Below are positions 9,716 to 19,775 of a stretch of 64,000 bases of DNA, piece by piece. This DNA comes from Isoetes taiwanensis (taxonomy: Eukaryota; Streptophyta; Lycopodiopsida; Isoetales; Isoetaceae): positions 1,178,001 to 1,242,000 of the forward strand of contig JAJEKV010000006.1 in assembly GCA_021234155.1 (NCBI GenBank), in the 5' to 3' direction. Under the pieces are notes generated by a model, which was not told the DNA's origin, searched no databases, and was given only the letters and a program-made list of their open reading frames with translations. The position numbers were made by a program, and so were the translations under genes. Every line of letters begins with the position of its first letter. Position 1 is the stretch's first letter.

Positions 9716-11971
9716 TCATAACAGCAACTCTTTGAATACTACATTGCGCGTTGTCACAGTATCGGATGGGTCATTGTGGAGAATAAGTACATCTTCCCTT
9801 CGACGTATCCGTGTAAGTGCTGTGTAGAGTTGGCCATGTGCAAACACACCATTTCGAAGGTCTAATACAATCTTGTCTAATGTAAGGCCAAGACAGCTGT
9901 GGAATGTTGTTGAGTAGGCCAACCTTAGCGGCAATTGGCGTCTATGAATTGTAAATGCTGCATTTTGAGGCTGGTGAAAGAAGTCGGATCTACATATTGG
10001 ATGAATGTCATCTGGAGAGTTGTTTTCCACTCCAAGGAGCCGAACAGTTACATATCTCTCATATAATTTGTGTATAACAACCCTAGCATTCTTGACTAGT
10101 CCTTTGTCTGCATCTAGCAGCCTCATGACTCGGCATATTGCACCTTCCTTTAGATGGAGTATATGTGCTGGTAACATAGGATGCTCATAGCTATGAAGGA
10201 AATCATTTTCTGCATGTGCACTATTGCGGATCACACAATCATTTTCTGTTATGTCGTTATAACTGAAATACTTTCTTCCTGCACCATGGAGACGATCTAG
10301 GATTGCTTTATTAAAAGCGTCAACATGCACATTCAATGGTGTTAGGAAGGCTCGCATTTCACATAGTATTGGCCTTGCCAACACTTCTGCAGGAAATAGA
10401 AATTCTCGAGCTTCATCGATATTTGTTGTCGTCTGGAACATGTCTAGGGTAACAGTATCAGATGCCCAATTCTCTCCTATTGATGCCACACATTCTATTA
10501 ACTCTAAATCTGATGCATTTCTGACCGGTTGAGTCAAACGATGTATTGCAAATGCAGACCATATATCGGAAGACCTGATTGATGCATTCCAAGTTGCTTG
10601 TCTTCCTGAACCCTGTACTATTGGAGCTATTTGGCGAAAGTCGCCTGCCGCTATGAAACACTTGCCACCAAACGGTTGGTTGTTTTGGCAAATTCGTTGG
10701 AGCAACATGTTCACTGCTTCTATGACGGCTTTGTTTGCCATTGGAAACTCATCCCAAATGATAACGTTTGCTTCTAAAAGCAAACTAGCCTTATCTGATG
10801 ACGGGACAATCGTTGATTCTACACTGATATTGTTCTCAGTCACTGGGATTTGAAATAATGAGTGTGCTGTTTTTCCACCAGGATATTGAAGTCCTGCTAA
10901 TGCAGTTGTCGCACATGGCAGCACTATCCGCCTGTGTGCTCGGACATGAAGGCATACTGAGTTTAGAAGGAATGTTTTTCCCATTCCTGCACCACCTTCA
11001 ACGAACATGGGCCTGTCTGCATGTCCATTATCTGCCATCATAATTATAAGATCGTATATATCTGTTTGCTTCTCATTCATCTGTCCACGTCTATGCCTCG
11101 ACTGTTGTAAGTATAGTTCATGATGCGGAAATTTTCGTAGTTCTCGTAGTACTAAGTGTGAATCTACTGTGATAGAAGGAAGTCCAAAATCTGTAACAGT
11201 CTTGTTATGTTGTTTCAGAACATTTTCTATTGACATTAGTGCCTGCTGGTCTGCAAGTATCACATCTGAATCTCGACTAGCACGGAAGTCACATATCAGT
11301 TCATCATGGAACTTGCTCCACATCTCCAATGCTGGCGCACCATCAAGTATTAGAAGGGTGAACAGGAAGCGAAGCTGTGACGGCGTTTGCAATGATCCTA
11401 TAGCCTCTTCCATAGTTATAATAGGCTCTGTCCCATCCTGCAGCAAACCCATTGCTGTCAATGTCTCCTGATATGTATCATAGACGTGCCCATTGTATAT
11501 CCTCAACTCCTCCCATGTTCTTGGAGATGTATGAAGTAAAAGCTGACGTAAATAAAAAATTTCACCTTCATGAGGCATCACAAGTCTTATTCTGCAAACA
11601 ACATCTCTATTTCTTCGCTTACGGACTACATTCCTAGGCAATCCAGGTCGCGATATCTCACAATGTTCATTAGTTGTTCCCCTTATGCTTGTCAAAGGTA
11701 TGAGTGTATACGTTTCATAATATTCAACATAACTTAAGTTAGAGAACTCAGGAGCATCTGGCCTCAAGAAATATCGATCAAGAAGTGAAGTCGTGTTTGC
11801 TCTTCTATAAGAAATCCCCCTCCTTTCCTCAAGATGAACCAGGAAGACACTTAATGCAGGATGTTTCTCGGTGATATGAAAACAAAATATCGCCAAAGCT
11901 GCCTCGGTTGATGATAAATATCTTGCATTAACATAATCGTCTATCTCATTCCTACTTGAATCGATTTCGTC
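9716..11971 (-). CDS. Helitron Pif1-family helicase domain (intact frame of a broken RepHel)
   Basis: A continuous frame of about 750 codons, open from just after a TGA at 11972-11974 to the stop at 9716. There is no credible start codon: the frame is the C-terminal two thirds of a Helitron RepHel protein. Its N-terminal part has NEIDDYVNARYLSSTEA (about 11895-11945), the conserved stretch that follows the Rep catalytic tyrosines, then RPDAPEFSNLSYVEYY. The superfamily-1 Pif1 helicase follows: Walker A GGAGMGKT (near 11000), Walker B IIWDEFPM (near 10760), motif III GDFRQIAP (near 10640), LTQPVRN (near 10525), and the C-terminal motifs LTLDKIVLDL and YTALTR (near 9870-9810). All helicase motifs keep their key residues. 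In autonomous Helitrons it drives rolling-circle strand displacement in the nucleus. The frame is unbroken while the joined Rep part is full of indels. Confidence 0.9.
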   Translation of the reverse strand, partial: DEIDSSRNEIDDYVNARYLSSTEAALAIFCFHITEKHPALSVFLVHLEERRGISYRRANTTSLLDRYFLRPDAPEFSNLSYVEYYETYTLIPLTSIRGTTNEHCEISRPGLPRNVVRKRRNRDVVCRIRLVMPHEGEIFYLRQLLLHTSPRTWEELRIYNGHVYDTYQETLTAMGLLQDGTEPIITMEEAIGSLQTPSQLRFLFTLLILDGAPALEMWSKFHDELICDFRASRDSDVILADQQALMSIENVLKQHNKTVTDFGLPSITVDSHLVLRELRKFPHHELYLQQSRHRRGQMNEKQTDIYDLIIMMADNGHADRPMFVEGGAGMGKTFLLNSVCLHVRAHRRIVLPCATTALAGLQYPGGKTAHSLFQIPVTENNISVESTIVPSSDKASLLLEANVIIWDEFPMANKAVIEAVNMLLQRICQNNQPFGGKCFIAAGDFRQIAPIVQGSGRQATWNASIRSSDIWSAFAIHRLTQPVRNASDLELIECVASIGENWASDTVTLDMFQTTTNIDEAREFLFPAEVLARPILCEMRAFLTPLNVHVDAFNKAILDRLHGAGRKYFSYNDITENDCVIRNSAHAENDFLHSYEHPMLPAHILHLKEGAICRVMRLLDADKGLVKNARVVIHKLYERYVTVRLLGVENNSPDDIHPICRSDFFHQPQNAAFTIHRRQLPLRLAYSTTFHSCLGLTLDKIVLDLRNGVFAHGQLYTALTRIRRREDVLILHNDPSDTVTTRNVVFKELLL

Positions 11972-12600
11972 TCAACCACGATAATTTATTACATCCAACT
12001 CCTTTATAGATATATGTATACAAATACATGAAGATTTGCACCGTCAGCGACAATGTCAACATTTACATGACCGGTCAAAGGCTGCGATAGCAAAATGGTG
12101 AGTAGGACACAATCCACCTATCCTCTTACGTGGATCTACGATCACGCACATAACCCTTTGAATCCAAATGAGTTCTATGAGTTATCGGCCGTAAGGTATC
12201 CCGGGCAACATACTCCATCCTTTTTGACAGCGGCGGATCGGCGATGCACCATATACTTGCGCACTTTCCGTGCTAACTCTTCGTCTGTTGGAATGCGTGC
12301 TTTGAAATTTGAATCTATCATCTCAAAGGGGACATCATTGTTTTTTTCAACACTATATGCGCATGTGGCGGCCACGCTTTTGAAATTCAACCATGAATCA
12401 TATATACAATCGGACCAAAAATAAGAACGCAGTAAAGATTTTGCATATTGGAAGGCGTGCATGGAATGACCTTACAACTATAGTTGGTATTTACTGGCCT
12501 TGTTTGACCCGAGGATGAGCATTGCTTGAATTTCAGGCCAATCTGGGTTCGTGGTCATTGTAATAAACAACGTCGGTGGGCCCTTTGCTCTAGCAAGTGC
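11972..12600 (-). pseudogene. Helitron Rep (HUH nuclease) domain, frameshifted
   Basis: Read on the minus strand and allowing frame changes, the ordered hallmarks of a Helitron Rep domain are present: GPPTLFITMTTNPDWPEIQ (about 12525-12585), FGPIVYMIHG then EFQKRG (12371-12430), PHAHIVL (12348-12368) holding both HUH histidines, ARIPTDEELARKVRKYMVH (12240-12300), GYVRDRR and DRWIVSYSP (12090-12160), and HVNVDIVADG followed by VFVYIY and KG (12005-12065), the region of the two catalytic tyrosines. At least four frame changes and one or two stops separate these blocks, and the first block ends at the repeat starting near 12600, so the N-terminus is missing. The Rep domain would nick and rejoin DNA at the element's ends; this copy cannot make a full protein as read. 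Confidence 0.85.
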
Positions 12601-12790
12601 AAAGAGTAGCAATACCACTTTCATTAAGAATAAGCATGGTTTTGGGGCTGAAACGCCTCCAACAGATCACCGTGGTTAGCTGCTGTTCCAGTTTAACAAC
12701 TAAAATTTCAAAATACCCAGATCCAAGGGCCCGGCACAGCATGTGTCTTCCTGAGTTTCTGGAAGTGCTCGGTTATGTTTGGGATTAGAT
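12600..12790. repeat. Diverged dispersed repeat, copy 1
   Basis: Resembles 15845-16055 in the same orientation: CCACTTTCATTAAGAATA, CATGGTTTTGGGCT, AACAACTAAAAT and TGT.TCTTCCTG landmarks. It abuts the broken 5' edge of the Rep domain, so it may mark the junction that truncated the Helitron. Confidence 0.6.
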
Positions 12791-15700
12791 CCTGTAGTAA
12801 ATAGCTAGTATATATCGAACTTCTTTCCTCGCTCTAGGATGGCAACCCTTAACCTCTGTAATAATACTATATATCATTAATACTAACGCCTCCCGCTTTA
12901 CAATAAATACTCTAATACCATTAACCTATATCCGGAACTGGCTGAGACCAAGACGCCAAAGAAGGCATTAGAGTTTTTGTTTTTAACTGGGATCTCGAGG
13001 CATTTGAACCCACAAGATCCATATTACAGTACGGTCATATTTTGCCAAGGCACCACCCAGGGATTCACCCAGGTGAGTCCCCATGAAGCAAACACACATC
13101 ATCTCCCAAGAAGATACATAAAATTCGCGCCACGCAGAATACCTCCGCGTCGAGCCATAACACACAGTCTCTACCCGGCGTTGAGGGGTTTCAAGGCAGT
13201 GCCGAGCCACAGGCAGTGCAAATCATCGCCTCAACACTTAGCCCAGGAAGAGTGCCCTGTACCACTCTCGGCGGTGGGAAGCCCCAGGCAGCCGCGCGGC
13301 CACCCAGCATGTCATCTGGGTTGCTTTGGCCCCAGCATGGGCTCCAAAGTTTCTCCTGGAACAAAATTTCCAGTTGTTGCACAAACGCCATTCAACATTT
13401 TGTGTGGGTTTGCACTGGCTGCCAAAACGGCAAGGCATGGGTAACAAACCTGGATGTACATCCAATTGAACAAGGAGGGTGAGCCTAGTATCTCATGAGT
13501 CAAACCTTTCCCCTTAGCAAATTAATAATGAATATAGGTGGGTGTTCAAGGTCGTTGCCGTTTAGGGCTCACTATTCACTTATGTGGAGCCAAAGTGATG
13601 CTGGCTCCTGCACACGGATGCTAAATGAGAGGTCATCGCCTGCTACCTGGCTCTTGCCAACATATTGCTCAAAGGGTAGTGCCGCTCGATACATAATAAG
13701 CTTCCCATTTGGGACACTTTGATTTTGTGTTTCAAGGCAGTAGCTACATGTTGGGGTGTATCTTTGCCTTAGCTCGTGGGTACCCAAGAATATCATGTTG
13801 TGGCAATATGGGGTGGGCTCATAATATGGTCACTCAATAACATTCCCGACCCTGCATATTTCATGGAGGTAAAAAGATGGTACACTATATAAGAAAAACA
13901 TGGATGGAGTGTTGCCAAACTTGTTCCATCTTTTGAATACCAAGAGGATGGTTTGAAGCAACTATTAGCTTGTTTTGTTTTGATGTTTTTATCAACACAT
14001 GCTACCTTTTACATGGAGCATATGTTAAAAAATATGGGAAGAAGCTAGATGTGGATTCTCAAAGATCAATATTTTTTGTTTTGAAATGAGCTATACTAAG
14101 CTCTTTTGCATGCAAGGTGTATGCAAATGATGTGCAATACTAGTAAAAAGAAAAGAAAAATGCTTTATTCACATGGGGTCTTTATTCATATGCTCTTATA
14201 TAATGGACTAATATAATACCATGGTAAGGTATGTGAGTATGTATTTTTGTATTTTGTGAAATACCAAAATTGGATTTGAGAAATGGACGCCCCATTTTCT
14301 CCTACAAAGATTAGCCAATATCGGCGCCTCGATAGCGCTTAAATGGTCATACTTCATAGGGCAAAACCGTGACTGCTGATGGGCAGTGATGACATCGACT
14401 GGTTTGCAGCTGATATGTCATTCATGACTGCGACCGGCCGGGGTCATGGGCCTGTGATTTTGTGATGTAGAATCGAAGAGTGTACCAAAATTAGATGATT
14501 CCAGGCCACTCTATCACAACACAGATTAACTGAAGTTACTTTGCTTAAACTCCGCAGATCTCGTCAGATAATAATGATGGATCTCGTGCGAAGAGGAAAC
14601 ATGAAACAAAGGTATTTGCATTGTTATATGTTTCCATGGGCCAGCCCTGTTTGATTACTTGATGATGATAGGGTGTCTGTACAAGGCGACTCCAAATAAA
14701 TGTTACATATGTTCATTGAACCGGTTTCATATCAAGTTATAAATGTAGTTTAGCACAAATGAAAGAGAGCCGCAAAGAATGGATCCGAAAATTGGGAAAG
14801 TTAAAACGCTTTGTAATTCTGTCAATATTTGAATGACTGTTTATTGCGCCACTTATGCAAAGACCATGGTTTGCAAGCGGGAAGTTCCACCATGCATACA
14901 AGGAAATTTTAAGACACAAATCGATGGCCTATACTCTATCGATTCACAATGACCGAGTTATGGATTTGAGCTTTTCCGTGTCTCATGAATATCGTGTTAG
15001 AAATGCATGATAGATCGTCAAGATCATTCGGAAGTTTGACATATTCTATGTGAATGATAAGGATCTTTTCTATGATTATGGTATGATCTTTCATGACTAT
15101 GTTCTCGCTTATGACCAAGGCAAGGGAAATTATTATCCGATTGTGAACTTGGAAAATGCTTAAATACTATGGCTTGTTTCTATGATCATGATGTCGGCTA
15201 TATATTGTATTACAAGCAATCCAGCTAAATGTAGACCATATGGGCACATGCTTCTTGGTATATGAGATTTCCTTGGGTTGTACATGCCTTGAAAAACCCG
15301 CCACACGCATTTAACTGCTACCGTAGATGATTGTGAATGCTCCACATGAATTAATTTGTTATAGGTTTAAGGGCTTATATAGTTCATTAGAACTATTGGC
15401 CCTTCTTCTTTCCTCATAATCAGGCAAAAGGATACACCAGGATCGTTAAACCGAGAGACCCAATGCATCACCTTTGGCCCCTTGCATCATACCGGGATTA
15501 CCGCCAGGCGATTATCAGCAGTAATGGTCTCCTCCAATTGTCTCTTCTTCTTTGCAGCATGGTTGGCAGCTAACATGGAAGCTCCATGGAATAACCAAGA
15601 ACAATGAAATTGCAATCAGATGTCACACTCTTTTATTATTGTTTTTGGTATACACAATTAATTCATTAAGCATTCTACTTTTGCATTTTAATTGCTTAGT

Positions 15701-15844
15701 TTTATGATACTTCAAATCCTGCCATCACTGGTACTGAGTAGCGGCTTAGATCTGAGAAATCGGCCTCAACGGTGACTCTTAAGTGTTGGCGGTTGATTAA
15801 TTTTATGACAAGCAAGATTACTTGAATCATGTGGGTATTTGGCA
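12791..15844. other. No gene recognised
   Basis: Contains a relatively GC-rich stretch at 12980-13800, where several overlapping open frames exist on both strands (up to 155 codons at 12977-13444) with no family motif; the overlap on both strands suggests base composition, not coding. 13900-15600 is AT-rich, with short minus-strand frames (14737-15345) that I could not tie to any protein. Confidence 0.3.
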
Positions 15845-16055
15845 ACCACTTTCATTAAGAATACATGGTTTTGGGCTCGAGAAATCACTCCTCTACTAGG
15901 TGCTTCCTTAATGTTGCCGTTATGTTCTAGTTTATAACAACTAAAATTAAAATAGTACCGTGATCTCGGGATGGCCTGGCACCAAATGTATCTTCCTGGA
16001 GCTCTAGCGAGGTGCTAGTGTTTTGGAGTAATAGTGTTTCATAGATTAATCCCAG
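15845..16055. repeat. Diverged dispersed repeat, copy 2
   Basis: Partner of 12600-12790. It ends immediately before the AT microsatellite at 16078 that precedes the next AGATTC array. Confidence 0.6.
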
Positions 16056-16077
16056 TAACAAGCTGCTGGCAGGGCAT

Positions 16078-16078
16078 A

Positions 16079-16130
<52 letters not shown>
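16078..16130. repeat. (TA)n microsatellite at the left edge of an array element
   Basis: About 25 TA dinucleotides, followed by GATATACAAGTTTTGTACCATGAG, which resembles the left flank of the arrays at 55.15 kb and the sequence after the (TA)n at 6957. Confidence 0.9.
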
Positions 16131-16131
<1 letters not shown>

Positions 16132-17470
16132 GATATACAAGTTTTGTACCATGAGGGGGTATACAAATTCCGAGCTCATCTAATGAAGATTCTCTTAGAT
16201 CTTCTTAATTCCACAGATTACTTAAGATTCTCCTTAAGATTCCCCAGATTCTCAAAATATTATCCAAATTCGCGATTCCCAAGATTCCATATAGATTCCC
16301 TTAGATTTTATCAAGATTCTCCACTTACCGTGGAAAAGATTCCCAAGATTCCATAAGCCTTTGCGATGCCTTAAGATCTATGTGATTCCCCAGATTCAAC
16401 ATACTCTCGAACTTCATAAAATTCCTTCAAAAATCATGTAGATCTCCCCAGATTTCGCTAGATTCATGCAGATTCCCCAGATTCCACCAGACTCTAGATT
16501 CCACAAAACTTTTTGTGATCCTTCCAAGATTCCGTGAAAGCATCCTAGATTCCAAAGATTTAATGCCCTTAGATTTAATCCCATAGATTATTTAACATTC
16601 TCCCCAAGATCCCCTTAGATTCCTCGAAGATGTCCCAAATTTTGTCTCAAATTCCTGTTTCTGTAGATTCCTATAGATTCCGTTAGATATACTCACAATA
16701 AGATTCCCCATTACACACACACTTAACGTGAAAGATTCCCCAAGATTCCACAAAAGCTCCCAGATTCCAAGCATTCCATAAAGATCTTCAGATTTTCAAA
16801 CATTATCACAAGAATCCCTCTAGATTCTCCAAAATTCCATGTGTAGATTTCTCCTAGTATTCTCATTAGATTCTTTGGACTTTGATTCATGTAGATTCTC
16901 CTAGATTCTACAAGAGATTCTCTAGATTTCAAAGGTTCCACCAAGATTCCTCTAATTTCAAAGATGAGATGATTCCCAGATTCTCTACACCGCCTTCAGA
17001 CCTATGTAAATTTAATTCGTTGAGGTTCCCTCTAATTTGGAAGATTATTTCCAAGATTCCTCTAGATTCCTATGTTTCATGTAGATTCTCTTTAGATCCC
17101 TTAGATTCTTCAAGATTCTCAATGGCTCCTCAAAGATTTTATAAAGATTCCTACAAAGATTCCCTCAGGATTCTTTGAGATTCGGTACTTTGCTATATTC
17201 TCTAAGATCTTATTATGAAGATTCTTCTAGATTCTCTCAATTCCCATAGATTCAGAAAATTCTAAGTTTCCAAAAAGACTTAGTATTCAATCATATTAGT
17301 CTAATCGCGACGAAACGAAGCGTCAAAAAGCACTCCACGAAAGAAAGTTCTCAATCTGAGCAATCCAGAAGACGGGCCCCACCTTCATCCCACCCCCATC
17401 GCAAGTTACCGGCTTCGGGTTTACTATGCTAAAGCAGTTTCATAGAAAAGTCCACCCAATGCAAAGCACC
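16131..17470 (-). repeat. AGATTC-array element (third), with inner terminal block
   Basis: Left flank 16131-16185, degenerate AGATTC array 16186-17285, then a diverged inner terminal block 17286-17470 (GACGAAACGAAGCGTCAAAAAGC, GGGCCCCACCTTCATCC, GTTTCATAGAAAAGTCCAC). The outer terminal block seen elsewhere is missing. This array is the most diverged of the set. Confidence 0.8.
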
Positions 17471-17640
17471 ATTACTTTTTTTTTTGATGTGTTCCCTAGG
17501 GCAAACCCTTGCTATGTAGCTTTTTTGGCACATCTGGCATATGCTAGAATATCCTTAGGATATGCCGCCGATGAGGACCCGCCTCCAAACTTACGATTGG
17601 TCAGGTGAACTCCTGGCTTCAAAGGAAGTTTCTAAAACCC
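17471..17640. repeat. Repeat pair, copy 1 (AGAATATCCTTAGGATATG hairpin block)
   Basis: Shares with 21220-21360 the order CCCTAG-G--GCAAACCCTTG, TTTTGGCA, TATGCTAGAATATCCTTAGG, and CAAACTTA-GATTGGT. The core ATATCCTTAGGATAT is a perfect palindrome. Confidence 0.7.
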
Positions 17641-18249
17641 GCTAACCAGTTATCTTTTTGCACCCCGACGCCCGGGGATGCGAGTATGGTTCCCATCTCC
17701 AACAAGAAGAAGAAGAAGTTTATGAACAAAGCTGTATTCCTAAATACTAAGAATGGTAGAAGAGTTTGCTCCTCACCTTTAGGTTCCTACATACGAACAC
17801 ATGATTGAAATGAAGAATCAATTAGAATAAGTAAGAAAGCTTCAATGTCTCAGCTATATGTATTACATTCTAACTTGCTTTAAAATTTGCTACAGTGGAA
17901 GGCATCCCTTTAAACCCAAGATGGAGAATCCTATAATAAAATAAAGGGTGTTGGCTCTACACCAAATTTCTGTGGAGGTGTGTAGATTTTATTAGTATGC
18001 TTACTCCATTTGCACTCACTTCACTACCCTTGGCCTAGAGATAGGTATATTGATTTGAGCTCCGCTCTCCCTCATTAAATAGATGTTGAATGAATCAAAA
18101 ACTCGTGTTTGTGTAATAAACATGGACTTCAGACAGAAACTACACATGTTACAATGCTAAAATACAAGAATTTAAAGTGTGTTTCCATGCACTAGCAGGG
18201 AAGTGGTTCCAGATTCATATTTGCCGGTGCAAAAGGGTCATGACTATAA
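17641..18249. other. No gene recognised
   Basis: Anonymous AT-rich sequence with an AAGAAGAAGAAGAAG tract near 17705. No domain is visible. Confidence 0.3.
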
Positions 18250-18720
18250 AGTTTTTAGTATCGATGCATCCGCGCTTTGAGATTTCCGTTCATATTTGTC
18301 ATTATCTAGCAAGGCTTCGCTTCACTGCTGTTGAATGGTTTTATTATCATTGCTTATGGAAACCAACGCTTTGCCTAACAAGCACTCAAAAGCATTCTTG
18401 GTGCTATCACCATTATTGTACAAGGGAAACCTTCTTCATTTAGTCTAACCGGGTCCAAGTGCACTCAAGAGGTGCTCATTCACAAATCAATGTGCTCGTG
18501 TCATGTACTATTATTGCATTCTTGATAGGGTCCCAACAAGAACAGCCTCTCGCCTCTCAACTTCAAGCATGGCAACACACGTATAACAAATATCCTTTTC
18601 CTTTGTCATCTTGTAATGCTCATATTTTTATCTTCCTTCATTTGCTTCATATTTGATCTTCCTTAACGCTCTTCTTCATTTGGTTCATCTCGCAAATTTG
18701 ATCTTCCTGAGGAAGTTATA
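18250..18720. repeat. Diverged tandem duplication, copy 1
   Basis: Shares a long collinear order with 19290-19775: GTTCATATTTGTC, GTTGAATGGTTTTA, AACAAGCACTC-AAGCATTCTTGG, GGGAA-CCTTCTTCATTTA, ATTATTGCATTCTT, TATCCTTTTCCTT and TTGCTTCATAT. Divergence is high, so the duplication is old. Confidence 0.7.
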
Positions 18721-19289
18721 GATCTCTCAAAGTTGCTGCTGTTGTAAATTTTGTGACAAATGGTCTAAATGGCCGATTTAAGTGATTTAAGCCTTTGATT
18801 TTGCTGTAAACATGCTCTGAAGCATTGCACTTTTGTAAGGCAATCCAGCCGCTTCCAAAATGTATTTACATCTCCCAGAAAATGGTATACAGTTATAGCC
18901 TTCAAATTTGTCGTTGTAAATCCGAAGCTCAATGCAAGTGAGGGATCAAGCTCATCTCAAAATATGCCCAGCCTTCAATTTAATATTGTTGTTTCATTTC
19001 TTAATGCATAAAGTCCGAGTAGGACTTATTCTACCTTATGGCAACCATGTGATTGGCTTGATGCTCGCTATGCCATTTATAATAAATGCCCATTCATAAT
19101 TTATATGTGCATGCACGATATGCAACATAAATAACACCATTACAAAGGAGGAAATACATTAGATATTTCCCGAGTGTAGAAAGTTTATTGCAGCTTTTGT
19201 AGCTGGGTTTATTTTGCTCTTCTGCTACGGGCTTTGTATTTCATGTTATTACTTCGTAGCATCGTCAGTACAAAGCGTCCTTGGTCCCG
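18721..19289. other. Unduplicated DNA between the two copies
   Basis: No gene or family motif recognised. Confidence 0.3.
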
Positions 19290-19775
19290 TGACTCTATTG
19301 AGCTCCGCAGATGCATTTCATGTTCATATTTGTCGCATTCAGCAAGGTTCTACTGTTGTTGAATGGTTTTACACGGGTTTTATTACCGTTGTTTTGCGTG
19401 TTCAACGTTGTTTTGCGTTCAACGCTTTTGTCGCCTTAACAAGCACTCGAAGCATTCTTGGTGCCATGATATACTATTACACAGTAACTCTGCAAACAAG
19501 GGAACCTTCTTCATTTAAGTTTAAATCTGTCCGGCTTGAACTCAAGAGGCAAAATAAGCTTCCTCTAGTTGTAAATCATAGCTTATGCTCGTGTGCCACG
19601 CTTTCATTATTGCATTCTTTAGATAGAGATCCCAACAAGAAATTTCAACTTCACATGGCAACACAACATCCTTTTCCTTCTGGCCTCTTTGTAAGTTCAT
19701 ATTTTATCTCTCCTTTTCATTCACACATATTTGCTTCATATATATTTGATCTTCCCTTTGATGTCTTTTTCATTT
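19290..19775. repeat. Diverged tandem duplication, copy 2
   Basis: Second copy of the block at 18250-18720. A plus-strand frame of 216 codons (19214-19864) runs through it; copy 1 has its frame broken repeatedly. The predicted protein is rich in Ser, Phe and Cys, has several hydrophobic stretches and no motif I know. I do not call it a gene. Confidence 0.65.

Noticed and set aside
10005-11637. Several plus-strand frames of 60-100 codons inside the helicase
   Set aside because: They are antisense shadows of the 750-codon minus-strand helicase frame.
12977-13503. 155-codon plus-strand frame and overlapping minus-strand frames
   Set aside because: Four overlapping open frames on both strands reflect locally higher GC content; none has a family motif or splice support.
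12600-16055. Pair of direct repeats as LTRs of an element
   Set aside because: The repeats are short and strongly diverged, do not begin TG or end CA, and no pol sequence lies between them.
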